Shown here in pieces: positions 1 through 7,719 of a DNA stretch of 12,943 nt. The stretch is taken from assembly GCA_964346185.1 (NCBI GenBank), contig CAYFTR010000037.1, positions 1 to 12,943 of the forward strand. The letters run 5' to 3'. Position 1 is the first letter of the stretch; each line of letters begins with the position of its first letter. The notes below the pieces were generated by a model. The model was not told where the DNA came from. It did not search any database and was given only the letters and a program-made list of their open reading frames with translations. This DNA comes from JAAYJS01 sp964346185. GTDB lineage: Bacteria; Bacillota; Clostridia; Eubacteriales; Eubacteriaceae. Position numbers and translations under genes: made by a program.

Positions 1-875
1 CTATAATAGTAATAAAGAATCGGTCCTATACCAAAAGCATTGTTTTTTTCTCTTTCTGCAATTTTCAATAACCGATTATCTAGGAATTGTTCGATTGCAG
101 CAATGCTGTCATTTTGATTTAAATTTCCTACAAGTTGATGATACTCATGCTCGCTGATTCCCAAGAGTTGCACCACCTGATTGAGGGGTTCTCCCAGTAG
201 CGACATGAGGGTGTTGACTTCGATAGTGCCGCCTTGAATGAACATGGGTTCGATTTCTCCCGGTTCCCAATTTAATTGGTTGCCGCGTATCACCATCATC
301 ATGTTGGCATTGTCAATTCTTGTTTTGATAAATTCACGCATCAGCGCATTTTTAGATCGATCAACCCATTTTAACATGGTTTGATAAATGCCCTTGTCTA
401 TATATGCAGAAGCCAATCGGGGGTTTTCTTCCAATTCGGCATTTTGCAGAGCTTCCTGCAATTCTTCTGGAAGGGAAGCATAGTTTTTGTTAACCACTGC
501 ATCCATCAATTCTTCCCAAGTATAGACGCCGGGATCTGTCAAGTAGTCTCTAAAATTCAAATCCAAGCGATGCGCTTTAGTAATTGCTTTTAAATTATGA
601 GCATCGTTAAACAACAACAAAATATTGGTCAATTCAGCATCTGGAGAAATTTCTCTGAGCAAAGCATACAGTTCGTCCAGTTCACCTTTAATAAGGTGTT
701 CCAGAGGTGCGTCGTGAATATTATCAACGTGACCGCCGTAGGCACTCTCTTCAAGGTACTTAAGCGCTTGACCTTCGCCCGCTTCTATTAACCTTTGCCA
801 TTGTCCCCTTCCGATGAGTTGTTGTGTTTTTACAGCAATACGCCCATTTGCATAAGGATAATCAGATTTACTCAT
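1..875 (-). CDS. ntpC: V-type ATPase subunit C (partial, C-terminus cut by window edge)
   Basis: Translating the minus strand from the ATG at 875 gives 291 uninterrupted residues to the window edge, beginning MSKSDYPYANGRIAVKTQQL. The family, NtpC/AtpC (related to eukaryotic subunit d), is an all-helical funnel that sits on the membrane rotor ring and links it to the central stalk. Recognition rests on the N-terminal YANGRIAVK stretch, repeated helical segments such as LLLLFNDAHNLKAI, and the GIGPILYYY segment near the edge, which is typical of the family's last helix region. Roughly the last 40 residues are probably missing to the left. The start is set by a TAAGGAGAG ribosome binding site at 882-890, inside the end of the subunit E gene. 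The gap to the subunit E stop is two bases, so the two are very likely translationally coupled. Seen: open frame and RBS. Inferred: identity, supported by operon order. Confidence 0.9.
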   Translation of the reverse strand, partial: MSKSDYPYANGRIAVKTQQLIGRGQWQRLIEAGEGQALKYLEESAYGGHVDNIHDAPLEHLIKGELDELYALLREISPDAELTNILLLFNDAHNLKAITKAHRLDLNFRDYLTDPGVYTWEELMDAVVNKNYASLPEELQEALQNAELEENPRLASAYIDKGIYQTMLKWVDRSKNALMREFIKTRIDNANMMMVIRGNQLNWEPGEIEPMFIQGGTIEVNTLMSLLGEPLNQVVQLLGISEHEYHQLVGNLNQNDSIAAIEQFLDNRLLKIAEREKNNAFGIGPILYYYY

Positions 876-877
876 AT

Positions 878-1501
878 TTATCTCTCCTTATCAAATAGAA
901 CGCTGGCTACCTCGTTTTCGGAATCTTCACGGATCATATTTAAAATGTAATCAAAAGATGCATTGATGTCGGCATTTTCTTGTATCAATACAAGGCCACC
1001 GTCAAATTTGCCATCTTCAGCATCCATTGTCAATTGTCCTTTTTTACCGCTCTTCACCAAAGCATCGTTGAGAGAAGCTAAAAAGGTTTTTCCGTCCGGT
1101 CCGGCTTGTTCGTACTTTGCTCTATCTTTTTGAGGTACTCTCAGCTTTTCCGTTCCGGTTTCAGAAGCATTGACCACAATACGCGTAATCAGGGACTGCC
1201 ATTTGCTGTCATCCAGTTTTGACAACTCCTTTTCTGCCGCATCGTAAACCAAGTCTATGACTTTTCTTTTTGTTGCCAACACTTTTTTTCGACTTTCAAG
1301 ACGAAGCATCAATTCATTTTTGTGTTTGATCTCTTCGATATCTTTGTCGGTTTGCTCTTTGATTTCTGCTAATTGCTTTTTAGTTTGTTCTTTTATTTGT
1401 TTTTTATTTACAATTGCTTGCTTTTGAGCATTTTCCAGAATTTCAGAGGCATTTTTTTCCGCTTTTTCAATTATTTTTGATGTAATTTTTGTACTACTCA
1501 A
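878..1501 (-). CDS. ntpE: V-type ATPase subunit E (peripheral stalk)
   Basis: The product has 207 residues, normal for bacterial subunit E. Residues about 5-75 are strongly charged, rich in K, E and Q, and form a long helix or coiled coil. The rest is a compact alpha/beta domain (about 80-207) with the pattern GKFDGGLVLI near residue 165. With subunit H (NtpF) it forms the peripheral stalk that holds the A3B3 head against the membrane subunit I. The start codon is TTG at 1501-1499, preceded seven bases upstream by GGAGG (1509-1513). No in-frame ATG lies near that RBS. It sits between ntpK (62-base gap) and ntpC (2-base gap). Identity is inferred from the fold pattern and from position; sequence similarity in this family is low, but operon order makes the call firm. 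Confidence 0.9.
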   Translation of the reverse strand: MSSTKITSKIIEKAEKNASEILENAQKQAIVNKKQIKEQTKKQLAEIKEQTDKDIEEIKHKNELMLRLESRKKVLATKRKVIDLVYDAAEKELSKLDDSKWQSLITRIVVNASETGTEKLRVPQKDRAKYEQAGPDGKTFLASLNDALVKSGKKGQLTMDAEDGKFDGGLVLIQENADINASFDYILNMIREDSENEVASVLFDKER

Positions 1502-1533
1502 ATTTTTACCTCCATTCTATTCACCTTTCGTTC

Positions 1534-1560
1534 CTATGAAGATTAGCGATTTCATCATAG
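1534..1560 (-). other. Hairpin in the ntpK-ntpE spacer
   Basis: On the minus strand the arms CTATGA (1560-1555) and TCATAG (1539-1534) pair perfectly. A T-T mismatch and two further pairs extend the stem towards the loop. It begins only three bases after the ntpK stop and lies in the longest spacer inside the ATPase operon. The minus-strand transcript has no T-run after it, so it is not an intrinsic terminator for this operon. It could protect the 3' end of an upstream mRNA segment or slow read-through after the highly expressed proteolipid gene, but the stem is short and this is a guess. Confidence 0.35.
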
Positions 1561-1563
1561 TTT

Positions 1564-2025
1564 TTAAAGTGAGTTCAGTATCAGAATAGAAGCCAATAAT
1601 GCTAGAATAGCGTAAGTTTCAACCATAGCGGTTACGGTAATACCCTTTGCAAAGGCTGTTTCATCTTTACCGGTCATAAGAATAGATGATACCGCTGCTT
1701 TACCTTGATAAATACCGGAGGCAATTCCAATAATACCGATGGGTAAACCTGCACCAATATAAGACCAGCCTTGCATTACTGTTAAATCAACAGGATTACC
1801 GCCTAATAGACCAATTTGATTTAGAATCAAAACAGCTGTTAAGAAACCATAAATACCTTGTGTTCCCGGTAGTGCCTGTAACACAAGCATTTTACCGAAT
1901 AAGTCCGGTTTTTCTGCTACAACACCTGCTGCTGCCGAACCTGAAAGTTGAACACCTACTACTGAACCAAGACCTGCACAAGCTGCGATAACCGCTCCCA
2001 TAACTGCTAAAACTAAACCTGACAT
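1564..2025 (-). CDS. ntpK: V-type ATPase subunit K (proteolipid rotor subunit)
   Basis: A 153-residue, very hydrophobic protein with four membrane segments (about 4-25, 52-73, 86-108, 128-151), that is, two fused two-helix hairpins as in E. hirae NtpK. Copies form the rotor ring that carries the coupling ion. The carboxylate is E136 in MVETYAIL. The other residues known to hold Na+ in E. hirae NtpK are all present by alignment: L52, T55 and Q56 in LPGTQG, Q107 in IYQGKA, and the supporting Y59. That set points to Na+ rather than H+ transport. The ATG at 2025 is preceded by AAGGAGG-type sequence (2037-2043) at a rather long spacing of 11 bases. It follows ntpI by 22 bases. Identity is very secure; ion choice is inferred. 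Confidence 0.97.
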   Translation of the reverse strand: MSGLVLAVMGAVIAACAGLGSVVGVQLSGSAAAGVVAEKPDLFGKMLVLQALPGTQGIYGFLTAVLILNQIGLLGGNPVDLTVMQGWSYIGAGLPIGIIGIASGIYQGKAAVSSILMTGKDETAFAKGITVTAMVETYAILALLASILILNSL

Positions 2026-2047
2026 GTTGTAATCTTCCTCCTTGATT

Positions 2048-3934
2048 TTACTTTTTTACAAAATCGTATGTTTTAGGATCAAACCTTAAAGGTGTAAAGG
2101 GAATACCCCCACCTTCGTAGAATTTACCAAAGAATTCTATGTATTGAAGCCTACTGTCATGAACATAAGCAGACAATAAACTTATGGCTAAATTAAAGAT
2201 ATGGCCTATGAGATAAATGAAAATCGACAGGACAAAACCAATGATACCTGCTCCTTGAGCCATGCCTGCCAAAAGATTCATAACGTAGGCGATAACACCG
2301 GTCGCTAAACTCAAAGCCAAAATACGTGAATACGATAGGATATCACTTAAATAACCGCTGGCGTCATAAAGTGAATACAACCCACTCAACAAGCGAACGA
2401 TAATGTTCTTTCTATCCCTACCGGCAAATAAGAGAACCACGAGAGCACCAGCAATCGCCATCGCTTTTCCTATATGACTGAGAGAAGGTACAAACATTAA
2501 TCCAACACCGATAATGGCAACAATCCATGATACTTGATCGTAAATAGCAGACATGACATCGCCATCTTTAATATTTTGGGCAATTTTGATGCACATCCCG
2601 GAAATAACGTGTAAAGCACCTATGATCATGGAAAAAATTAACATAGAAATAGGGCTATCTATGGGAGAAAATAGAATTGGTTTAGTCAATTCAACACCAA
2701 AGTAACTTCCGAACAATACACCAAAAATCATCGTTGGAATACTCGCATACAGCAACAAGTTGAGAAGACGTAGCATATCGCCTTTGGGTTTCTTAAACTT
2801 TTTGACAACAAGACTGAATAATGCAACTAGGGCTCCGTAACCCACGTCTCCCATCATCATACCGAAAATGAGCCAGTACCAAAAACCTGCTACCGGAGTA
2901 GGATCAACGCTGCCTTGTGGCGGCATAGAGTACATTTCGGTAATCATTTCGAAGGGATGCCAAAATTTGTGGTTTTCCAAAATCGTTGGAGGGGTTTCAT
3001 CGTCGGAGGGGTCTTCGTATTTGAGTTCAAATACATCTGTTACTTTTCCTACAACTTGTCTAATCACAACGGTTTTATCAAAACGCACCCAACCTTGGAA
3101 ACATACCGTTTCCACAGTCTCTACATAATCGACGGATTCTCTTTCATGTTCCGCAACCATTTGTTCGTGAAATAAGTTGATATCCTCAATGTTTTCATTG
3201 GGATTATTGATGTATTTGTTTAAAATAGCAACTTCAGAGCTAAGACGTTCCATTCGTTTGATATTTTCATCGTACCGCTCTTTCGGTAATACATCGATAT
3301 CCGGCAAAGCCATATCGGTAAAACTGAGGTTTTTTAATTCCGGATCAATTTCACTTTGATCATCTTTAAGATAGGTGATCATACACGCATGTCCCGGCTC
3401 TCCGTAACCGTACAACGTCAGCACGCCGTCGTAATTTCCCAGTATTTTTTTGAGTTCCGGCATGAAAGCGTCTTCAATAAAGCCGATTCTTGTAACGGTT
3501 GATTTGGTGTCCTTATAAGCATTACAAGGTTCCGTTAAATCCAACCAAGGCTTTAAATGAAGATTTTCAGATCTTAAATTGGCAATACTGGATTCCTTTG
3601 CCTGTATGGCATTTAAGGTTTTGTTGACGGTTTCAATAGCTTCTTTGCCTTCTGTGCTGATTTGCTTAAAATCTTCATAAGTAATTTCGGGGTTTGGGCT
3701 CAACAGACTCTTTTTATTGTAAGGCTTAATCGCCCTTAAAATCGTCTCGTTCTGTTGAATTACTGCTGTTAAACCGTCAGATTTCTCTTGAAGATCTTCT
3801 TGTTTCACTTCTTCTGTATCTTTGCTTTCAGATCCAATGACCATAAAATGGCCACTTTCTTGCAATGCATACAGAACGTCGTCCTTGTCCTCCTTCATAA
3901 CGATTAATGTTGCTTTCTTCATTGGTACAATCAT
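2048..3934 (-). CDS. ntpI: V-type ATPase subunit I (membrane stator, a-subunit homologue)
   Basis: The 628-residue product has the two-part layout of NtpI/AtpI. A cytoplasmic N-terminal half (about 1-340) has helical hairpins and anchors the peripheral stalks. A membrane half (about 345-590) has seven or eight hydrophobic segments. The essential stator arginine is R537 in SYSRILALSLATG, which faces the rotor glutamate and drives ion release. Other family marks are FWYWLIFGMMMGDVGYG (351-367), the GHIFNLAISLLSAYVH helix (577-592), and the end signature IEFFGKFYEGGG followed by PFTPLR. The ATG at 3934 overlaps the ntpF stop in an ATGA, indicating coupling. The opening MIVPMKKATLIVMK matches the usual start of the family. 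Length is normal and no disruption is seen. Confidence 0.96.
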   Translation of the reverse strand: MIVPMKKATLIVMKEDKDDVLYALQESGHFMVIGSESKDTEEVKQEDLQEKSDGLTAVIQQNETILRAIKPYNKKSLLSPNPEITYEDFKQISTEGKEAIETVNKTLNAIQAKESSIANLRSENLHLKPWLDLTEPCNAYKDTKSTVTRIGFIEDAFMPELKKILGNYDGVLTLYGYGEPGHACMITYLKDDQSEIDPELKNLSFTDMALPDIDVLPKERYDENIKRMERLSSEVAILNKYINNPNENIEDINLFHEQMVAEHERESVDYVETVETVCFQGWVRFDKTVVIRQVVGKVTDVFELKYEDPSDDETPPTILENHKFWHPFEMITEMYSMPPQGSVDPTPVAGFWYWLIFGMMMGDVGYGALVALFSLVVKKFKKPKGDMLRLLNLLLYASIPTMIFGVLFGSYFGVELTKPILFSPIDSPISMLIFSMIIGALHVISGMCIKIAQNIKDGDVMSAIYDQVSWIVAIIGVGLMFVPSLSHIGKAMAIAGALVVLLFAGRDRKNIIVRLLSGLYSLYDASGYLSDILSYSRILALSLATGVIAYVMNLLAGMAQGAGIIGFVLSIFIYLIGHIFNLAISLLSAYVHDSRLQYIEFFGKFYEGGGIPFTPLRFDPKTYDFVKK

Positions 3935-4239
3935 AAACTCTCAATCCTTTTCATAATGATGGATACTGCCTTCGGGATGTTCTTTTCCGCCGCCGAATAA
4001 ATGCTCTGATTTTTTTTGTCGACCGCTTCCAATTCTTTGCGAACATAATTCGCCGATTCCAGTTCCTGTGCATCGAGAATTTCACTCTTTTCAGTTAGCG
4101 CCTCAGCAATAACTCGCTCCGCCTCCTCCTTGGCCTTTTTGTCGGATTCTCTGACTAAATCCCGTGATTTTTCTCTTGCCTCATGGATGATTTGCTCAGC
4201 TTTACTTTCCGCATTTTGAATTGCTTCAAGAATAGACAT
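3931..4239 (-). CDS. ntpF: V-type ATPase subunit H/G-like (NtpF, peripheral stalk)
   Basis: A 102-residue, almost wholly helical and highly charged protein. A long alternating K/E/A/R stretch (residues about 8-80) reads as a coiled coil, and the C-terminal part (IPKAVSIIMKRIESL) is conserved in subunit H/AhaH proteins. It pairs with subunit E to make the peripheral stalk. The ATG at 4239 is preferred because AAAGGTGG (4247-4254) lies seven bases upstream. A GTG one codon earlier (4242) would be only four bases from it. It is the first gene of the ATPase operon and overlaps ntpI by four bases. Low-complexity coiled coils can be misassigned, but position before ntpI, as in E. hirae ntpFIKEC, supports the call. 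Confidence 0.88.
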   Translation of the reverse strand: MSILEAIQNAESKAEQIIHEAREKSRDLVRESDKKAKEEAERVIAEALTEKSEILDAQELESANYVRKELEAVDKKNQSIYSAAEKNIPKAVSIIMKRIESL

Positions 4240-4304
4240 CACATCACCACCTTTCTTTTTAGATGTTCATAAATAAGAGATTGTTAAAAAAGCAACGTAC
4301 AAAC

Positions 4305-4333
4305 ATTTTACCATCTTAAGCCTAAATATTCAA
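4305..4333 (-). promoter_or_regulatory. Promoter of the V-type ATPase operon
   Basis: Reading the minus strand, TTGAAT (4333-4328) and TAAAAT (4310-4305) are separated by exactly 17 bases. They match the sigma-A consensus at 4 of 6 and 5 of 6 positions. Transcription would start near 4298 and leave a leader of about 60 bases before ntpF. It is the best -35/-10 pair seen in the 162-base spacer between argD and ntpF. No operator-like repeat was recognised beside it. Confidence 0.6.
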
Positions 4334-4401
4334 TGCTTGTGGTAATTTCTTTTCATTTTTGCTCTTTTTTATTTGTTTCTGAAGGTTGCCTATAGTAGTT
4401 T

Positions 4402-5589
4402 TTAATTTAGCAGGCATTTTTCAAATATTTCCAAACATTCCGATATTTCTTCGTTTTTTACATTTAAAGACGGTAAGAAGCGGATATTTTTATCCCCGGC
4501 TCCTACTAATAATAAACCCTTATCTATACAGGTATTTAAGATTTCGACTGCATTTTGCCTTAATTCCACAGCAACCAATAATCCTTTACCTCTTACCTCG
4601 ACAATTTTGTCCGAATATTTTGATTGGAGTGCAATTAATCCCTTAACTAAACTTTTGCTTTTGCTTTTAATTTGATTTAAAAAGTCTTTTTCTCCCACGG
4701 TTTTCATGATATAGTTTCCAGCGGCACATGCCAGAGGATTTCCTCCGAAGGTTGCCGCATGAGTTCCCGGTGTTAGTGCACTTGCAAAGGGTTGTTTCGC
4801 AACAATAGCACCTATCGGAAAACCGCCGCCCAATCCTTTTGCCAGGCAAACGACATCCGGAATAACGTCGTAAGTTTGAAAAGCAAACAGCTCTCCGGTA
4901 CGTCCGATACCGGTTTGAACTTCGTCAAAAATTAAAACAATATTTTGTTCATCACAAAGCTTTCTGACCTTTTGTAAATAAGATTTATCTGCAGGATGCA
5001 CGCCGCTTTCGCCTTGAATCGGTTCTAACAAAATAGCAGCTGTATGCGGGTTAATACGATCGAGCAAGGTATTAAAATCATTATACGGCACATGGACAAT
5101 ATCTTCTACTAAGGGTTCTAAGTTTTTTTGATATTTTTTTTGTCCGGTCAAAGATATTGCACCGTAAGTTCTGCCGTGAAAAGATTCTTCCATAGCAATG
5201 ATTTCCGTCGCATTTTTATCTTTATGCAATTTTGCATAAATTCTTGCCAGTTTTAATGCCGCTTCGTTGGCTTCCGCACCGCTGTTACAAAAAAACGCCT
5301 GATCCAAACCGCTTTTTTCAGCCAATGTTTTTGCCAGTTCTATTTGCGGAATATTCCAAAATAAGTTGGAGATATGCATTAATTTGCTACTCTGTTCCGC
5401 AATAGCCGACAACAATCCTTCATCGGCATGCCCCAAACAGTTAACGGCAATACCCGCGGTAAAATCCAGATATTTTTTGCCTTGATCATCATATACGTAG
5501 GACCCCTTTCCCTCGGTTAGCACCAGAGGAAAACGATTATAGGTGTTCATTACATAACGTTGTGCCGTTTCTTTCAGCTCTTGTTTCAT
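4402..5589 (-). CDS. argD: Acetylornithine aminotransferase
   Basis: A 395-residue class III PLP aminotransferase that makes N2-acetylornithine from N-acetylglutamate semialdehyde and glutamate in the cytosol. The PLP lysine is K251 in LAKGLGGGFPIGA. D222 in FDEVQTGIGRTG should contact the pyridine nitrogen. The phosphate and substrate region is NSGAEANEAALKLAR (102-116). SFHGRTYGA (136-144) and LEPIQGESGV (188-197) are also intact. Length is normal. The ATG at 5589 directly abuts the argB stop (TAAATG), with AGGAG inside the argB end, so it is the last gene of argCJBD. Some family members also act on succinyl-diaminopimelate or ornithine; the operon makes the arginine role by far the likeliest. 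Confidence 0.96.
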   Translation of the reverse strand: MKQELKETAQRYVMNTYNRFPLVLTEGKGSYVYDDQGKKYLDFTAGIAVNCLGHADEGLLSAIAEQSSKLMHISNLFWNIPQIELAKTLAEKSGLDQAFFCNSGAEANEAALKLARIYAKLHKDKNATEIIAMEESFHGRTYGAISLTGQKKYQKNLEPLVEDIVHVPYNDFNTLLDRINPHTAAILLEPIQGESGVHPADKSYLQKVRKLCDEQNIVLIFDEVQTGIGRTGELFAFQTYDVIPDVVCLAKGLGGGFPIGAIVAKQPFASALTPGTHAATFGGNPLACAAGNYIMKTVGEKDFLNQIKSKSKSLVKGLIALQSKYSDKIVEVRGKGLLVAVELRQNAVEILNTCIDKGLLLVGAGDKNIRFLPSLNVKNEEISECLEIFEKCLLN

Positions 5590-6471
5590 TTATTTCTCCT
5601 CGTAAATCATAGTACCGATGCCGGCAGTTGTAAATAATTCCAACAATAGCGAATGTCTGAGTTTACCGTCCAAAATATGAACTGTTCCGACACCCTGCTC
5701 AATCGCAAGCTTCGAATTTAACACTTTGGGGATCATACCTCCGGCTATGGTTCGATTTTCAATTAAAGGGTCGATGTCGCTTATTGCCAATTTGGATATA
5801 TTGGTATCGGGGTCATTAATATCCGTACAGACACCGTTGGTGTCTGTCAGATAAATAAGTTTTTCGGCTTTTAAAGCTACGGCAATGGCATAGGCCGCAT
5901 GATCCGCATTAATATTGTAGGTGTTGTTGTTACTATCGGTTCCAACAGGTGCAATGACCGGGGTGTAGTCTCCGTCCAGAAAAATATTCAGTATGTCCGG
6001 ATTAATTTCTTCTATTTCTCCGACATACCCGAAACTTTCTTCACCTAGCTTATAAGGTTTTGCTTTAATCATTGAACCGTCTTTTCCGGAAATGCCGATG
6101 GCATGAATGCCGCGCATCTCCAAAAGTGAGACGATAGATTTGTTGATATTTCCGGATAAAACCATTTCGGCTACGTCAGCTACTTCTTTTGTCGTGACCC
6201 GCAAACCGTTTTTAAACTCGGTCGAAACCTGCATAGCATTTAAGCAGGTAGTAATATCTTTGCCGCCACCGTGAACAACAATCGGACGGAAGCCTACCAG
6301 TTTCATCAGGGAAATATCATCCATAATGGTATTTTTTATTTCTTCATCGTACATAAAGGAACCGCCGTATTTAATGACGATGGTTTTATCTCTAAATTTT
6401 TTAATATACGGCAGAGCCTCAATAAGAATATCCGCTTTTTCGATGGCATTATTAAGTCTTTGGTTGATCAT
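5590..6471 (-). CDS. argB: Acetylglutamate kinase (probably arginine-inhibited)
   Basis: A 293-residue amino acid kinase that phosphorylates N-acetylglutamate with ATP. Visible motifs: VIKYGGSFM with catalytic K34, VVHGGGKDI (65-73) with the glycine loop, KNGLRVT with R91 for the substrate carboxylate, the SGNINKS segment, and IAGGMIPK with its lysine late in the chain. About 30 residues precede the first strand and form a helix, and the C-terminus carries HSLLLELFTTAGIGTMI. Both features are typical of arginine-sensitive hexameric kinases and absent from the E. coli type. Feedback control here would fit a pathway using ArgJ recycling, where this is the regulated step. The ATG at 6471 lies two bases after the argJ stop, with AGGAG about seven bases upstream. 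Confidence 0.96.
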   Translation of the reverse strand: MINQRLNNAIEKADILIEALPYIKKFRDKTIVIKYGGSFMYDEEIKNTIMDDISLMKLVGFRPIVVHGGGKDITTCLNAMQVSTEFKNGLRVTTKEVADVAEMVLSGNINKSIVSLLEMRGIHAIGISGKDGSMIKAKPYKLGEESFGYVGEIEEINPDILNIFLDGDYTPVIAPVGTDSNNNTYNINADHAAYAIAVALKAEKLIYLTDTNGVCTDINDPDTNISKLAISDIDPLIENRTIAGGMIPKVLNSKLAIEQGVGTVHILDGKLRHSLLLELFTTAGIGTMIYEEK

Positions 6472-6473
6472 CT

Positions 6474-7715
6474 CTAACTCCTGTAAGAACCGTTAATTTT
6501 CACGTAATCGTAAGTTAAATCGCAACCCCATGCCTTAGCTTCGGCCGACCCCATGTTCAGATTTAATACAACGGTTATTTCATCTTCCGATAAAATTGCT
6601 TTCGCTTTATCTTCATCGAAAGGTATGGGTCTTCCTTCCATTAAAACATCCAGATGTCCCGCTTTAGAAATAAAATGCATTTGCAATGCTTGTTCATTGA
6701 AAGGAATTTCGGTTGAACCCGCAGCCATTACAATCCTTCCCCAGTTGGCATCTGCACCGAATATTGCGGTTTTAACTAAAGCGGAATCCACAATTTGCTT
6801 AGCGATAGTCCGGGCATTTTCCTTCGTGTCGACACCCAGTACCTGTGCTTCCAACAGCTTGGTTGCACCTTCACCGTCTTTGGCGATCGCTTTTGCCAAG
6901 ATCGTCAAAACTTCTTGGAAAGCTTCTATGAATGCAGCATTTTCTTTGTTGCTAATACTTTCCGATGTAATCCGATCATTACCTGCCATACCGTTTGCCA
7001 ATACAATCACGGTGTCGTTGGTGCTCATATCGCCGTCTACGGAAATCATATTAAAGGTATCCCCTACAGCGTCTTTTAATAATTGTTGCAAACATTGTCC
7101 GTCTATATTTAAGTCGGTCGTCACAAAACACAACATAGTTGCCATGTTTGGGCGTATCATTCCGGAACCCTTAGCCATTGCACCGATTGTCACTTTTTTG
7201 TTACCTACCGTTACTTCCGCCGCTATGGTTTTTTCTTTTGTATCCGTCGTAAGGATCGCTTGTGCGGCAGCTTCACCCCTATCCGGATTTGAATCGGCAG
7301 TTTTGAACAAAGGTATCAACCCTGCCAGTATTTTATCTTCGGGAAGTGGAACACCGATTACGCCAGTCGATGCGAAAAGTAATTTGTTTTGTGGAATATT
7401 ATATTTTTTATTTATTTCCTCAGCAATTATATCTATTTTATCTATTCCTTCCGGACCGGTACATGCATTGGCATTCCCGGAATTTATAAGAATAGCTGTT
7501 TTAGTATCACCTGCATTAAAGTGATTGATATTCCATTTAATCGGTGCCGCTTTGACAGTACCGGAAGTACAAACCATGGCGGTAGTTGCTTCTGTCTCCG
7601 ACAGAATTAACGCCAAATCTTTTTTATATTTTTTTAAGCCTGCGGCAATACCGGATGCGGCAAAACCTTTGGGTGAAACGACGTTTCCCTTTTCTATGAG
7701 TTTGTAGTTTTTCAT
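6474..7715 (-). CDS. argJ: Ornithine acetyltransferase / glutamate N-acetyltransferase, self-cleaving
   Basis: A 413-residue ArgJ. It moves the acetyl group from acetylornithine to glutamate and, in bifunctional forms, also makes acetylglutamate from acetyl-CoA. The self-cleavage site is RPNMATML, with the cut expected between A192 and T193; T193 becomes the N-terminal nucleophile of the beta chain. The oxyanion-hole pair is in ASTGVIG (115-121), and the AKGSGMI motif precedes the cut. The C-terminal DLTYDYVKINGSYRS is typical. The start four bases after argC gives the usual short N-terminus, but no clear Shine-Dalgarno is visible (only GCAAG), so re-initiation after argC is likely. Whether it is mono- or bifunctional cannot be read from sequence; absence of argA from the cluster only hints at bifunctional. 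Confidence 0.96.
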   Translation of the reverse strand: MKNYKLIEKGNVVSPKGFAASGIAAGLKKYKKDLALILSETEATTAMVCTSGTVKAAPIKWNINHFNAGDTKTAILINSGNANACTGPEGIDKIDIIAEEINKKYNIPQNKLLFASTGVIGVPLPEDKILAGLIPLFKTADSNPDRGEAAAQAILTTDTKEKTIAAEVTVGNKKVTIGAMAKGSGMIRPNMATMLCFVTTDLNIDGQCLQQLLKDAVGDTFNMISVDGDMSTNDTVIVLANGMAGNDRITSESISNKENAAFIEAFQEVLTILAKAIAKDGEGATKLLEAQVLGVDTKENARTIAKQIVDSALVKTAIFGADANWGRIVMAAGSTEIPFNEQALQMHFISKAGHLDVLMEGRPIPFDEDKAKAILSEDEITVVLNLNMGSAEAKAWGCDLTYDYVKINGSYRS

Positions 7716-7719
7716 CTTG

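Noticed and set aside
1517..1558. A 13-codon minus-strand open frame (MMKSLIFIGTKGE) between ntpK and ntpE
   Set aside because: No ribosome binding site ahead of it and too short to judge; the hairpin is the simpler description.
2868..3359. Several plus-strand open frames opposite ntpI
   Set aside because: They overlap each other and a fully conserved gene, and show no RBS or domain pattern.
6553..7524. Long plus-strand open frame (323 codons) opposite argJ
   Set aside because: It is a shadow of argJ codon bias; no RBS, no recognisable protein features, and argJ on the other strand is complete and conserved.
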